NCBI RefSeq assembly: GCF_963678635.1
Contig: NC_087068.1
Coordinates: 5,541,079-5,605,078 of the forward strand
Length of the DNA: 64,000 nucleotides
Direction of reading: 5' to 3'
Source of the DNA: Symsagittifera roscoffensis
Lineage: Eukaryota; Xenacoelomorpha; Acoela; Convolutidae
Shown here: piece after piece, positions 11,636-23,517 of the stretch
How positions within the stretch are numbered: position 1 is the stretch's first letter
How the letters are laid out: every line of letters starts with the position of its first letter
Program-made: the position numbers and the translations under genes
Notes under the pieces: generated by a model
What the model was told of the DNA's origin: nothing
The model's input: the letters and a program-made list of their open reading frames with translations, nothing else
The model's database searches: none

Positions 11636-12190
11636 TTGCACAATTTCAGTGGATTCCGCGTACAAATACCTGTAACGCGAGCTTTGTTAGTACATTGATT
11701 ATGTTGCGGATTCCGCAACGAGCGAATATAAGTAGTTACTCCGGATACCGCAATCGTAAACGGATTCCGCAGAGGTAAGTGGGTTCCGCAAAGTAAATGG
11801 AATCCGCAAATATTAATCGGATTGCGCAAATTGTAAGCGGAATCCGCCTAAAATTTGCGGATTTCGCTTACAGTTTGCGGATTCTGCTTACAGTTTGCAG
11901 ATTCCGCTTACAGTTTGCGGATTCTGCTTACTGTTTGCGGATTCCACTTACAGTTGCGGATTCCGCGACAGACTAAGTTTGCTAAGCACATTATAATTAT
12001 TCGTTCATGGATTCCACAAACTGATTCCGGATTTCACACATTTTGTTGCGGATTCCGCAAAGATGACTTTTTTTGGAGAGATTTTGAGCAATACACTGTT
12101 TTAGCTATTTGTCTGTGGAATCCAAAACAGCGGAGAAGATCAAAGAAAAATAGCAAAGATGCGGATTCTACCACAAATCTGATTTTTGCC
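11636..12190. repeat. Degenerate GCGGATTCCGC repeat cluster, both orientations
   Basis: Many copies of a near-palindromic core (GCGGATTCCGC and variants GGATTCTGC, GGAATCCGC) occur, tightest at 11,820-11,960 where CTTACAGTTTGCGGATTC repeats about every 24 bp. Copies left of about 11,850 tend to be reversed relative to those on the right. Short open frames here are by-products of the repeat. Confidence 0.75.
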
Positions 12191-12239
12191 TGGAAACCGC
12201 CCACAGCTTACAACATGCACAGTGTGGTCTCGTAATGTG

Positions 12240-12936
12240 ACTGGTATTCTAACAGTTTTTGAAAACTTTTTAACACAGTTGAACAAGAGATCTAATTAAA
12301 AAAACTGTTTGGTTATAAGGAAAATTTTTTACCGCTAATTTATCTAATAATAATTGTGTATTGCAGAAACAATAAATCATAAAAACTCAATTTTTCTGCT
12401 CGAACTGCATAAATTAGAGTTTAACAAAATATTTTTCAGATGTGATTTCAAATCTGAAAAATTGTTTTCCAATGTTATTTCAGGTCTTAAAGTTTCTATT
12501 TGAGACCCAATTTTCAGATCTGAAATGCGTAAAATCTTTTCCAGATCTGAAACAAAGCCTTTCTTATCTGATAATCAACTTATGTGAGAAGTAAAATTTT
12601 TCAGATCTTTCACAAAAAATCTCCCGGATACGAATATGAAAAAATCTCTATCTGGTTGGATGGACTTAGATTTGACCCACAACAAAAAATTTAGGGTTTC
12701 TGAAGCAAACTCAAGAAGTGGGGACATAGGCAAATTGACAAATAGGCAAATAGGAAATAGAGTTTTTATCTTATTCTTTATTCGAAAAAAGGCATGAGCA
12801 ACCCAGCTCTGATTCATGCGCAATAAAATTGGCTCGTCTTCCCTGAACAAAAATTGTTTTGCAGTTTTCTCTAGCTATCAATGACTTCTCATAAAACAAA
12901 AATAATCAAAAAAAATCTTGAAATCAAAAAAGTGTT
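12240..12936. other. AT-rich left flank of the Polinton
   Basis: No gene is seen. Several copies of CAGATCTGAAA-like words occur at about 12,420-12,610. The Polinton terminal repeat starts at about 12,937. I could not find a convincing 6-bp target duplication between this flank and the right flank. Confidence 0.4.
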
Positions 12937-13147
12937 GTAGTAGGCTAATTCACTCCAACAGGAGGGGGGGGTACCTACCCAGGGATGCTCCAGAGCCTAA
13001 TCACAAAACCACATAGGTGCTCAAATCAAAATTTCAAACCAAAGGGGCACTACAAAGAGTAAAACCAAAACCATTTCTATTATATCCTAGGTGCTATGAA
13101 ATGACTATATTATAATAAGTCACTGCTGTTGTGATATATAACAAAAA
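12937..13147 (+). repeat. Polinton left terminal inverted repeat
   Basis: The sequence from GTAGTAGGCTAATT through a poly-G run, GGTACCTACC, GGGATGCTCCAGAG, CTATGAAATGACTAT and AAGTCACTGCTGTTGTGATA matches the reverse complement of 33,478-33,814. It has one copy of the 60-bp module that is tripled on the right. Confidence 0.9.
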
Positions 13148-13333
13148 GCTGGAAGTAGAAATCCTAAGTGTTATACAAATTTTAGCGTAAATTTCCTCCC
13201 ATTTTTTCAAATCACGTTATTACAAACATTTCACCTTAGCAGTTAAAGAAAAAAGTTAACTATTTAAACTATTATTGCAGTTCAAACAATTTATAAAATG
13301 CGAACAAACCTAATTTCAAAAAAGCCAAACATT

Positions 13334-13796
13334 TTAGCAATGGTAGTCAGTCTTTTTATTTGTAAGTTTACTTCGTTTGCAGACTATTTCTGCGGACGAA
13401 TTCATATGACTAGAGTCACTTTCTTCAACTGTTCTAATTTCAGTAGCTTCAGATACTAAAAAAGGGTTCTTTGGGTATGCCCACTGTCCTCGAAATTTTT
13501 TTGACGTACATGCTCTCAGTTTTCCGGGACTCTACTGAGGCTGGTTAAAGCCGTGATCCGGTATTACAAAATCGAGCATGCTTTTCTCAATCGACGAAAA
13601 GGAAGATTGAGTTCTAATTTCTCTTTCGGTTTCCTTTAAACTGTTATCTATAATCTCAAAGAAGAAATAATCTTCGAAAATCTTGCACTGACCAAAACGA
13701 AGACTTGAGACTGCATCGAAGAGAAGAAAAAACTTGCCATCGAAAGTTGAGATTGCAATTTTGTTAGTTATAACAAATTGTATTTCAAGTTTTTTT
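13334..13796 (-). pseudogene. Unidentified Polinton open frame with one stop
   Basis: On the minus strand a continuous frame runs from about 13,796 to a TAA at 13,334, broken once by a TAG at 13,532-13,534. It contains FDGKFFLLFDAVSSLRFGQC, LDFVIPDHGFNQP and, after the stop, FRGQWAYPKNPFLVSEATE. No methionine opens a long stretch, so a simple start-to-stop search would miss it. It lies just inside the left terminal repeat and downstream of PolB on the same strand, so it may be a separate gene near the end of the element. The residue composition looks protein-like, but I recognise no family. Confidence 0.5.
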
Positions 13797-14223
13797 CAAA
13801 TTTATCGTATAACTGATAAAACGCAGCGTTTTTTGTCGAACAGGCATAATTTGAATGGGACATGAAGTAGTTTTCTTTGCGCGAATTTTGTAATTCCTTT
13901 TGCCGAAACTTTTTGCAAGACAACAATTTTTATTAGTGGGTACTGAAAGTATTGGGGTTTTTTTTTCTTGCGAGAGCTTTATAAAACGAATCTTTTAAAG
14001 AGGGAACTTGAAAAAAAATTATTGTATTTCAAAAACAATCGACTCAACTCCAACTCTGTCCAGTATTGAGTAGACAAGTAATATATATATATTGGGTACG
14101 GAAAGTATTCGGATGTTTTTCCGAGAGCTTCACAAAAAAACGGGAAATAGACAAGAAAATATTATACTTAACAATCAATCAACTCAACCTTGTCCATTAT
14201 GGAGTACTGTTTTGGCTTCAGGG

Positions 14224-17200
14224 CTAAAATTCTTTCACGATTTTCCCTCCCATCTCGTCTTTCATTTTCAAAACGAATTTTTTGTTTTCCTCATTATACA
14301 GCGGGTGCTCTGAGGGATAGTTGGAAAAGTCGAATTCTTGATGAAAAAACATGAAGTCTTCATAGATGTAATCGAATTTCACGGCATATACGAAGCTATC
14401 GGTCTCGCTGTATATTAATTCTAATTCGAGGTTTGGTGTCATTTTTGGGTAATGAAACTCGAACATATACTTTTTTGCGAGGTCCAAAGTAACTACCCCA
14501 ACCAAGGTTGGCTCAGTCCAGTTCACGCTTGAAACCACTAATTATATCGCGGCAACTTGATCATCAACTATTTGGAACAATTTTATGCTACTCTTTGATG
14601 TTTTTTTTTCCAGATGCTCCATTTCGGTTGTTACAATTTCAGCATTCTTCTTTTTAGCATAGCCTCCAGAGTTTCTTCAAACGCAGAGTTCACTTGATTT
14701 TTGTGGAAGTCTTGCTGGAATTTGTTTACTGCGTTTCTTCTTGAGTTCGGTAAACAGCTGAACAAAAAAGGAGCCAACCTTTTTGATGGTTAAATTGTAG
14801 CACTCGAATTTTTTGACTTTATGCCAAAATGAACATGTAGAAAGAGGGTCAAATAGTGGAGAACTTACTTGTGCTTCGGGTTAAGGGTTTGCATCAGCTT
14901 TGGTACTTTGGGAAGGGTCTTAATATTCAGAGTTGATCCGTGCTGAGCATATCCATTCTAACTACTTCCTTCGTAGGCGCGATGGGAAATTCTTGAAAGT
15001 ATCCACGCAATTCTTCAGGTATTTCGAGATCGCATTCCACAACGTAACCCAATTGAGAATCCGGGCTAATCATCAATATTTGTGGCAAAGTTTTTTCAAC
15101 TAGGACAAATTCTTTTAGTGGTAGTGGATAATTCTCCATGATTCTCCCGTAAAAGTTATAGACATCATGGTTAATTATGAATCTTGATTCTTCTTTGGGG
15201 TCAAATCAGCTTGTGTACTTGTTGTTAGCTTTCCAATATTTCTTGGCATAAACAGATGGCATGCCACCGCGGATCAACTTTTGGGTTATTTCCAAGTGAT
15301 CGCGCCTCGGTTAACAGTATCAAATCCGCACTGCAGACTTTAAGAAAGCGTCGCCTGCAGGATTGCTCGCGGTGTAGTAAAAGGAGCAGTTCAGTCCATA
15401 CGTTTCGTGAAAAACAGATCTGAACTGCTCAAATACACATGCTAAAAGAAGAACATCTGACGCTTCAAAGATGTCATGGTATTATTCTACGTTCTTGCAA
15501 CGTAGCTGGTGAAATACTTTCATCGCATGGTTGTATTCCATTTTGTCAACGCTGACTTCTGCCCCTTGTAAACTGTTTTTCCACAATCTTTTTGCTGGCA
15601 ATTTTGTTTCTTCAAATTTCTCAAAGCTGTTCACGTATGAATAAGGGTAGTAGCCCTTTTGTTTAAGGAGATCTAATTGCTTTTGTGAGTAACCCATTGA
15701 TGCCAATTGTGTTTCCATCAGCTGAAATCCGTCTGATGGCAGGTTTTCAATTAATTTGGCTGACTCAATGAAGAGAGCATAAACTTGTGTAGTCAATGAA
15801 CCCAAGATTCTCATAAGTTTGTCTTTTTCCCCTTGTTTGTCCTCATTTTTTTATCCAAACCGACGTCAGCGAGATATATTTTTCGTCAGTCGAGGGGACT
15901 ACTGAAAACTGGTTTTTAGTGTTCGCATTGTGAAGGGCTTTTACAATAGCAAGCATTTCGTAGTTCGACAAAGTGTGAGCTATTATCGGAGTGAATTTAG
16001 GCGTTCTCCTTGCTAGATTAAAGTCATGATGCGTCCAACATAAAGGTTTGTTAGTTACGTGGCAGTAGTCAACTTCCATTATGGATTCTTCAGCGAACTG
16101 TTCCTCTCAAATCTAGCAAGTGTCTGCCGCTTCTCTCGGAAATTTGGGTTGTCCTAGAAAGGTGAAGTATTACGTTTTGGCATTGTAGATCTCCCACAAT
16201 AACGATTCCAATGATTTTATTAAGTGCTTCATAGCCTCTGGTCCTCTACACATTTCGTACTTGATTGGAGTTGAGGTGCCATGCTCAACTACAACTAGTC
16301 CATAGCTGCATGTTATATGAATTTCCACTGTTTGGGTATGCGAAGTAGCTGGATTACGGGCAGGTCTCGGAGCAGGGACAATTATTGACTCCAGATCGAA
16401 GTAGATTACGCGCGGGGCAAACCACCGTCTTGCCATTAACGTCTTGAAAACATTTTTTTTGTGTTTTGGCATTTTATAATTTATCCTTCCGTAATATAAC
16501 ACATTTATTGACGATTTTTCACAATTTCGCTTGATGTACAAATATGAAAATTTTTTCTACACTGTTTGTTTCGCTGGTAGTTGTCGTCACTGTTTACCAA
16601 CAACAGAAGGTCTACGGCAAAGTTACAGACGTATCGTTTAGACAGATGAATTGGTGCTAGCTCGTTTTCCTCATATCTAAACCAATAAGTTAGGTTATTC
16701 AAAAGCGAATAATTTTACCGGATTCTACTTAATCTTGTATAAAGCATTGCGGACAACGTATATGAATTTTTTCATTAAAAAATTTTTTTTTGTGTTAAAT
16801 TATCTTACCGGAAAACGTTAATTTGTACTTCGTTGAGCTGCTCAAACCGCTCAATGTCAAACAAGCTCATAGGCATCTGGTAATCACCGTTGATCCCCAC
16901 CAGATTCTGTTGTAGTTTTCAATCGTATGTGCTGATCTGTGCCTTTTTCGGCCATCTTTGTTCCGGATCAAAAGGTGGCGGCTTTTCGGGTTGCGCGTAA
17001 TATGCTGCGTAGTAGCAAAACAGGCAGCAGTTTTGATCTGATGTGTTGTGGACATTTACCACAATTCGCTGGTACTTCTTCAATTTCGGCGGGCAGCGGG
17101 ATATACGAGCCTGCTCTGATTGGGGGAAAATTTGCCAAGCAAATGTTGACTCTGCTGATTTTATCTATCAGCCATCCACTCCTATGAGAACCAAACATTG

Positions 17201-17273
17201 TAATTGTGTTAACCATTTGGTCAACCATTTCGCTAATGGTTTCGTCGGTTACCCCTCCGAAGTACAAATCCAC
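14224..17273 (-). pseudogene. Polinton protein-primed DNA polymerase B, broken
   Basis: Pieces in changing frames follow the order of Polinton PolB. At the N-terminus (17,273-16,968) are SGWLIDKISRVNICLANFPP and GSYIPLP. Then come PIHLSKRY with DLLLL (16.6 kb), exonuclease motif YFDLESI (16,170-16,541), CHVTNKPLCWTHHDFNLARR (15.9-16.1 kb), KGYYPYSYVNSFEKFEETKL (15.5-15.8 kb), GYVVECDLEIPEELRGYF (14.9-15.1 kb), and finally LDLAKKYMFEFHY with YSETDSFVY (14,224-14,538). The full length would be about 1,000 residues, normal for the family. The catalytic YxDTDS motif reads YSETDS. Several stops and frameshifts make it non-functional. Confidence 0.92.
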
Positions 17274-17299
17274 ATGCCTGTGTTGACAATTAATGTAGC

Positions 17300-18290
17300 C
17301 TTATGAGACTGGTCGTCTTCCTCCACAAACTTCACAGACCAATTTCGCCTTGTAGCTGAAATTTGTGAGGTCCGTGCTGAACATGATCAGAAAGCAGCTG
17401 GTTAAATGCTTCCTTCTTGTTCATGTTAGACTAAGCATGTCAACTTCTCTATTTGCGATTACAACTTTAATTTTTTTCAAATTTCCGCCAAAAGCATTCT
17501 CTTAAGTCGATATTATCCCGCAGTCGATATTATCGCTGACTTTAGGCTCGCACGCTGGCAGCACATGCTCCTGTCACATATGCGTTTGGTAAGCATGGGA
17601 AAAGAGTGTTACAGAACACACATGGCTTTTCTATCTCGATTATATGTTCCGTGTCAATAAGTTCTTGCGCATGTCCCAGTGTGACATTTGATTTCTTTTG
17701 ATTTCTCATCATGTTCGGGTATCACCACTCCAGAACGCCTGTGAGTGTATCAACTTCGCTGGCTTTGCAAACGCCTGTCGTCAAAAAACTTAAAAATTGT
17801 ATGGAGGTCTTGAAAGTTTTCAGTGTAAAAAAAGCTTTTATCGAATGAATGGCTTGCTTAGACGTCTTTTATAATCTTCTGTGAACAAAAATTACGAACA
17901 GTTTGCGGAGCAAAATGAATTCAAAATTGATTTCCAAGAATTCTATGTTTCTAAATAATTTAACCGTATTTTATATTCAAGTAGGCTCAAAAAGTTTTTA
18001 ATGGTAGTTTCTGGGCTTGTTTATCTGAAATGTGATAAAATTCATCAACCAGTTTAGCCACCTCTTTTGAACGTGTTGTTTTTATCGGTGTTTTGGCTTT
18101 TCAACAGGCCTTAAACCATTTAAATAAACGAGTAGTTGCCCCCTCCGAGTGAATTGAACAAGTTTTATTAAAATCTCATCAAAACTTTATAGTGTGATTC
18201 TCTTACCCGAAAAATGTTATTAATTTTCCGGTTTAACCCTCTATTTCAGGTATCGTTATTAAATTTAAGATTTAAAAACTTTTCTGGAAC
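17300..18290. other. Interval between PolB and the repeat array
   Basis: The first part, to about 17,420, probably holds the eroded extreme N-terminus of PolB. Near 17,540-17,700 on the minus strand is a piece with a CVFCNTLFPC-like CxxC pattern. Nothing else can be assigned. Confidence 0.35.
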
Positions 18291-21200
18291 TTACTTATTG
18301 CTTTTCTAAAGAGTTTTTTCAAATTGTCGGTTTTCAGCTACAGGGGCACACTTGTGCTCTAATAAGTATAATTTAACAAATTTATATGTTCATATATGTA
18401 CATATATGTACCGAAATTCAAAAAAGTACTTACGTCGCCTTTTTCCAACACCTTCATGCTCAAAATATTCATGCCCCTCACCCACTCAGGAAAGGTTAAA
18501 TTTTCTTGGAACTTAATCATTGATTTTTTAAATTTTTTTTCAAAATTTCAGTTTTCAGCTACAGGAGCACACTGGTGCTCTAAAAAGTATAAATTAATCA
18601 ATTTTATATGTAGATATAGAGGTTGTACATTTTCTAAAGAATTTTTTCAAAATGTCGGTTTTCAGCTACAGGGGCACACTGATGCTCTAATAAATAAAAA
18701 TTGAACAAATTTATATGTTCGTATATGTACATATATGTCCATTATAAGTACCGATATTCAAAAACTTTTCTGGAACTTACTTATTGATTTTCTAAAGAGT
18801 TTTTTCAAATTGTCGGTTTTCAGCTACAGGGGCACACGGGTGCTCTAATAAGTATAAATTAAACAAATTTATATGTTCATATATGTACATATATGTACAT
18901 TATAAGTACCGAAATTCAAAAAAAGTACTTACGTCGCATTTTCCCAACCTCTTCATGCTCAAAATATTCATGTACCTCACCCACGCAGAAAAGGTTAAAT
19001 TTTCTTGGAACTTAATCATTGATTTTCTAAAGAATTTTTCAAAATGTCGGTTTTCAGCTACAGGAGCACACTAGTGCTCTAAAAAGTATAAATTAAACAA
19101 TTTTATATGTAGATATAAAGGTTGTACATTTTCTAAAGAATTTTTTCAAAATGTCAGTTTTCAGCTACAGGGGCACACTGTTGCTCTAATAAAAAAAAAT
19201 TGAATAAATTTATCTGTTCATATATGTAAATATATGTCCATTATAAATACCGAAATTCAAAACTTTTCTTGGAACTTACTCATTGATTTTCTAAGGAATT
19301 TTTTCAAAATGTCGGTTTTCAGCTACAGGGGCAAACTGGTGCTCTAATAAGTATACAATAAACAATTTTGTATGTACATACTGGTACAATATATGTACAA
19401 ACAAATTTATAGGCACACTAAATGTACCGAAATTCAAAAAAAAGTACTTACGTCGCTTTTTTCCAACACCTTCAAGCTCAAAATATTCATGCCCCTCCCC
19501 CACTCAAGAAAGGTTAAAACTTCTTGGAACTTACTCATTGATTTTCTAAAGAATTTTTTCAAAATGTCGGTTTTCAGCTACAGGGGCACACGGGTGCTCT
19601 AATAGGTATAAGTTAAACAAATTTATATGTACAGATATGTACATATATGTACATTATAAGTACCGAAATTCAAAAAAAGGAAAAGTACTTACGTCGCTTT
19701 TTTCCAACTCCTTCATGCTCAAATTATTCATGCCCCTCCCCACTCAAGGAAGGTGTTTCATGCTCAAGAAAGGTGTCGGTTTCATGCTCAAAATATTCAT
19801 GCCCCTCCCCCACTGAAGAAAGGATAAATTTTCTTGGTACTTATTCATTGATTTTCTAAAGAGTTTTTTCAAATTGTCGGTTTTCAGCTACAGGGGCACA
19901 CGGGTGCTCTAATAAGTATAAATTAAACAAATTTATATGTTCATATATGTACATATATGTACATTATAAGTACCGAAATTCAAAAAAAGTACTTACGTCG
20001 CATTTTCCCAACCTCTTCATGCTCAAAATATTCATGTACCTCACCCACGCAGAAAAGGTTAAATTTTCTTGGAACTTAATCATTGATTTTCTAAAGAATT
20101 TTTCAAAATGTCGGTTTTCAGCTACAGGAGCACACTAGTGCTCTAAAAAGTATAAATTAAACAATTTTATATGTAGATATAAAGGTTGTACATTTTCTAA
20201 AGAATTTTTTCAAAATGTCAGTTTTCAGCTACAGGGGCACACTGTTGCTCTAATAAAAAAAAATTGAATAAATTTATCTGTTCATATATGTAAATATATG
20301 TCCATTATAAATACCGAAATTCAAAACTTTTCTTGGAACTTACTCATTGATTTTCTAAGGAATTTTTTCAAAATGTCGGTTTTCAGCTACAGGGGCAAAC
20401 TGGTGCTCTAATAAGTATACAATAAACAATTTTGTATGTACATACTGGTACAATATATGTACAAACAAATTTATAGGCACACTAAATGTACCGAAATTCA
20501 AAAAAAAGTACTTACGTCGCTTTTTTCCAACACCTTCAAGCTCAAAATATTCATGCCCCTCCCCCACTCAAGAAAGGTTAAAACTTCTTGGAACTTACTC
20601 ATTGATTTTCTAAAGAATTTTTTCAAAATGTCGGTTTTCAGCTACAGGGGCACACGGGTGCTCTAATAGGTATAAGTTAAACAAATTTATATGTACAGAT
20701 ATGTACATATATGTACATTATAAGTACCGAAATTCAAAAAAAGGAAAAGTACTTACGTCGCTTTTTTCCAACTCCTTCATGCTCAAATTATTCATGCCCC
20801 TCCCCACTCAAGGAAGGTGTTTCATGCTCAAGAAAGGTGTCGGTTTCATGCTCAAAATATTCATGCCCCTCCCCCACTGAAGAAAGGATAAATTTTCTTG
20901 GTACTTATTCATTGATTTTCTAAAGAATTTTTTCAAAATGTCGGTTTTCAGCTACAGGGGCACACTAGTGCTCTTATAAGTATAAATTAAACAAATACTT
21001 TAATAATTATAAATTAGGTATAAATTAATCAAATTTATATGTACCTATAAAGGTTGTACATTTTCTAAAGATTTTTTTTTCAAAATGTCGGTTTTCAGCT
21101 ACAGGGGCACACTGGTGCTCTAATAAATATAATTAAAACAAGTTTATATGTTCATATATGTACATATATGTGTATTATATGTACCGAAATTCAAAAAAAA

Positions 21201-22117
21201 GTACTTACGTCGCTTTTATCCAACACCTTCATGCTCAAAATATTTATGCCCCTCCCCGACTCAAGAAAAATTAAATTTTCTTGGAACTTACTCATTGATT
21301 TTCTAAAGAATTTTTTCAAAAAGTCGTTTTTCAGCTACGGGGGCACATTGGTGCTCTAATAAGTATAAATTAAACAATTTTATATGTGAATATAAAAGTT
21401 GTACATTTTCTAAAATTTTTTTCAAAATGTCGGTTTTCAACTACAGGGTCACACTGGTGCTCTAATAAGTATAAGTTAAACAAATTCATATGTACATATA
21501 AAGGTTGTACTTTTTCTAAAGAGTTAATTCAAAATGTCGGTTTTGATCCACAGGGGCACACTGGCGCTCTAATAAGTATAAATTAAACAAATTTATATTT
21601 ACAGATATGTACTTGTATGTACATTATATGTACCGAAATTCAAAAAAAAATAAAAGTTTTTACGTCGCTTTTTTCCAACTCGTTCTTGCTCAAAATTTTC
21701 ATGCCCCTCCCCCACTCAAGAAAGGTTAAATTTTGTAGGATTTTACTTATTGATTTTCTAAAGAATTTTTTCAAAATGTCGTTTTTTAGCTACAGGGGCA
21801 CACGGTTGCTCTAATAAGTATGGATTTAACAAATTTATATGTACATTATATGTAGCGAAATTCAAAAAAAAGTACTTACGTCGCTTTTTTTCTGACACTT
21901 TCATGCTCAAAATATTTAAACCGAAACTCAGCTACAGGGGCACACTGGTGCTCTAATAAGTATATATTAAACAATTTTATATCTACATACTGGTACAATA
22001 TATGTACAAACAAATTTATAGGCACACTATTAGTACCGAAATTCAAAAAAAAGTACTTACGTCGCTTTTTTCCGACTGCCTCATGCTCAAAATATTCATG
22101 CCCCTCCCCACTCGCCA
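18290..22117. repeat. Satellite-like array of ~240-bp units inside the Polinton
   Basis: About fifteen variable units repeat the same blocks: AAAGTACTTACGTCGC with TTTTTTCCAAC, CTTCATGCTCAAAATATTCA, TGCCCCTCCCCCACTCA, ATTGATTTTCTAAAGAA, GTCGGTTTTCAGCTACAGGG with GCACACTGGTGCTCTAATAA, and AT-rich ATATGTACATATATGTACAT. Units lengthen, shorten or lose blocks. On the minus strand each unit carries GCGACGTAAGTACTT (donor-like) and TACTTATTAGAGCACC (acceptor-like). The short open frames are copies of the repeat, not genes. Confidence 0.9.
18783..20926. repeat. Apparently exact 1,064-bp tandem duplication
   Basis: Sequence 18,783-19,862 recurs at 19,847-20,926 with a shift of exactly 1,064 bp; four open frames recur with identical translations. 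It breaks at single mismatches at either end (18,782 versus 19,846; 19,863 versus 20,927). Neighbouring units of the same array differ clearly, so this is a recent duplication or an assembly error. Confidence 0.9.
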
Positions 22118-22735
22118 CTCACACTAGCAAAATTGACCATCGTCCGCAACCATTCGACAATGCCCATATCCATGTCTTTGTAGAAGTGTCGAAAGACATT
22201 GCTGAAACAATCAACAAGATGAGTCCGAACACTTTCACTGTTCCCTTACTTTAGAGTTATTTACTCTCACTTTCTTGTATTTGATCACTAATGGCAACAA
22301 GTTTAAACTATCTGGACCGGTAATGGACAAATAGATCATAGCAGTTAACTTCAATTCAGTCAACAATCTAGATATTGGTGGGTCATCTTCTGGAATTGTT
22401 CGCAAGAGACTGCCTCATGTGTGTTTTACTTCTCAGACAAAACAGTTCAAACTCAAACTGGTTTAATCACTAATGTAACAATTGAGTGCTTCACTCATAT
22501 TCTGAATGGCGAGCATGCAGCCGAGTTTTCTAGGGTTTTTGATACTTTATTGAGAGAATCTGGTCGATTAAAAATAAACTCAAATACTTTGTTTGGAAAA
22601 TTTTTAATGGAAAGAACCATGTTTTTGTTTTCCGGAGCTTTTTTTCCTTTTAAGTCTCTCATGTTTTCTCAAACCTCCTAGAAACTTCGAAGTTGGGTTT
22701 CAAAACAACTTTGAGCAAAAAAAATTAATTATAAT
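22118..22735. other. Region beyond the protease (copy A), possibly coding
   Basis: This part is shared with 25,828-26,480. A plus-strand frame containing FDNAHIHV and SPNTF is open for 43 codons in both copies before a stop. The minus strand reads VDCFSNVFRHFYKDMDMGIV in copy A but has stops in copy B. Further on, plus-strand frames containing TGLITNVTIE and HAAEFS occur in both copies. I cannot tell which strand was coding. Confidence 0.35.
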
Positions 22736-23192
22736 TTATACAGAACATTGCTTTTTAAAATTAGAACGCATCATATCATGGTCATCTACTTTAAATCCTA
22801 TTGGAAATCTAGAGGTTATTATCGAATGGGCACCGTAAGTACAAAAAAGTCCACATAAAACTGAGTTTGCTGATTGAATTGGTCTGTTCATCAGTATTTG
22901 AATTGTTTCACCGACATGTAAACTCATGAAACGTCTCTCATATTTGTATACGTTCGGATACGTTGTTAGTTTTTGTTCAAGGGGATCATCGCAGAAAACT
23001 TGTCCATCAGCTCGAGCAAATTGTAACCAATGAGTACCAGGTTGATCAGAGTTTGATGCGCTCACAATTAAATATGTTTTGTATTTTTTCAACGTCAATG
23101 GAAAATTAGCTGGTCCAATAGCTTCAAATCGATACTTTAAACGTTTGCATCGTTTTATAAACTCAGATATCTGAACGTTGTCAATTTTTCCC
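22736..23192 (-). pseudogene. Adenain-like cysteine protease, copy A
   Basis: The minus-strand open frame has the layout of Polinton/adenovirus maturation proteases, which cut virion precursor proteins. PGTHWLQFA carries the expected catalytic His, VFCDD follows, and NSVLCGLFCTYGAHS carries the expected catalytic Cys. The frame continues upstream without a stop through RCKRLKYRFEAIGPANFP, so the start is not fixed by a methionine. About 150 residues fit the family. Both key residues remain, making this the better preserved copy, but it is cut off from a complete capsid gene. Confidence 0.8.
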
Positions 23193-23193
23193 G

Positions 23194-23235
23194 TTACTCT
23201 CTCTCTCTCTATCTCTCTCTCTTCCTCTCTTCTAG
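23194..23235. repeat. (CT)n microsatellite between capsid and protease, copy A
   Basis: An imperfect CT run sits at the junction of the capsid and protease genes. The same tract occurs at 26,845-26,877 in copy B. Confidence 0.85.
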
Positions 23236-23236
23236 G

Positions 23237-23517
23237 TCATGAGAGTATTTTTGGCAGTTTTTTTTTGACAGAACCGACGTATAATGTTGATGCGCGCTCT
23301 CCCATGAAAAGTAACTGAATATTTTCAGCAAGTTGAGCGTAAAGTTTAGGCTCCTCTGAAATCGTGCAATTGGTCAATTCAGTATGAGTATTGTAATGTG
23401 GAGCCTCCTGAGTGGATGTGAGATCAAATGCCATAATATATTGATTGTGATAATTAGCCAAAATGATTTCGTGACTATTGTTAAAAACAAAGTCTGGAGC
23501 TCCCAATGTGTTATAGT
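23237..23517 (-). pseudogene. F54H12.2-like capsid protein, C-terminal fragment (copy A)
   Basis: The open frame contains GAPDFVFNNSHEI, LANYHNQYIMAFDLTSTQEA and LAENIQLLFMGERASTLYVG. These match the conserved end of F54H12.2-like Polinton proteins (a GY..FAFDLT block, then the last strands). Everything upstream is missing: at 23,518 the sequence jumps to array-like repeats with two GAGCACCAGTG motifs. Confidence 0.8.

Larger units (their letters stand above)
22118..23517. repeat. Duplicated Polinton block, copy A
   Basis: This is homologous in direct orientation to 25,828-27,156. It carries the end of the F54H12.2-like capsid gene, the protease, and about 600 bp beyond it. It starts at CTCACACTAGCAAAA and stops at CCAATGTGTTATAGT, where copy B continues into capsid sequence and copy A breaks into fragments of the 240-bp array. 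Confidence 0.88.

Noticed and set aside
18290-22117. CRISPR-like or multi-gene family array
   Set aside because: Units are ~240 bp, variable and without short uniform spacers; the repeated open frames are repeat by-products in a eukaryotic transposon.
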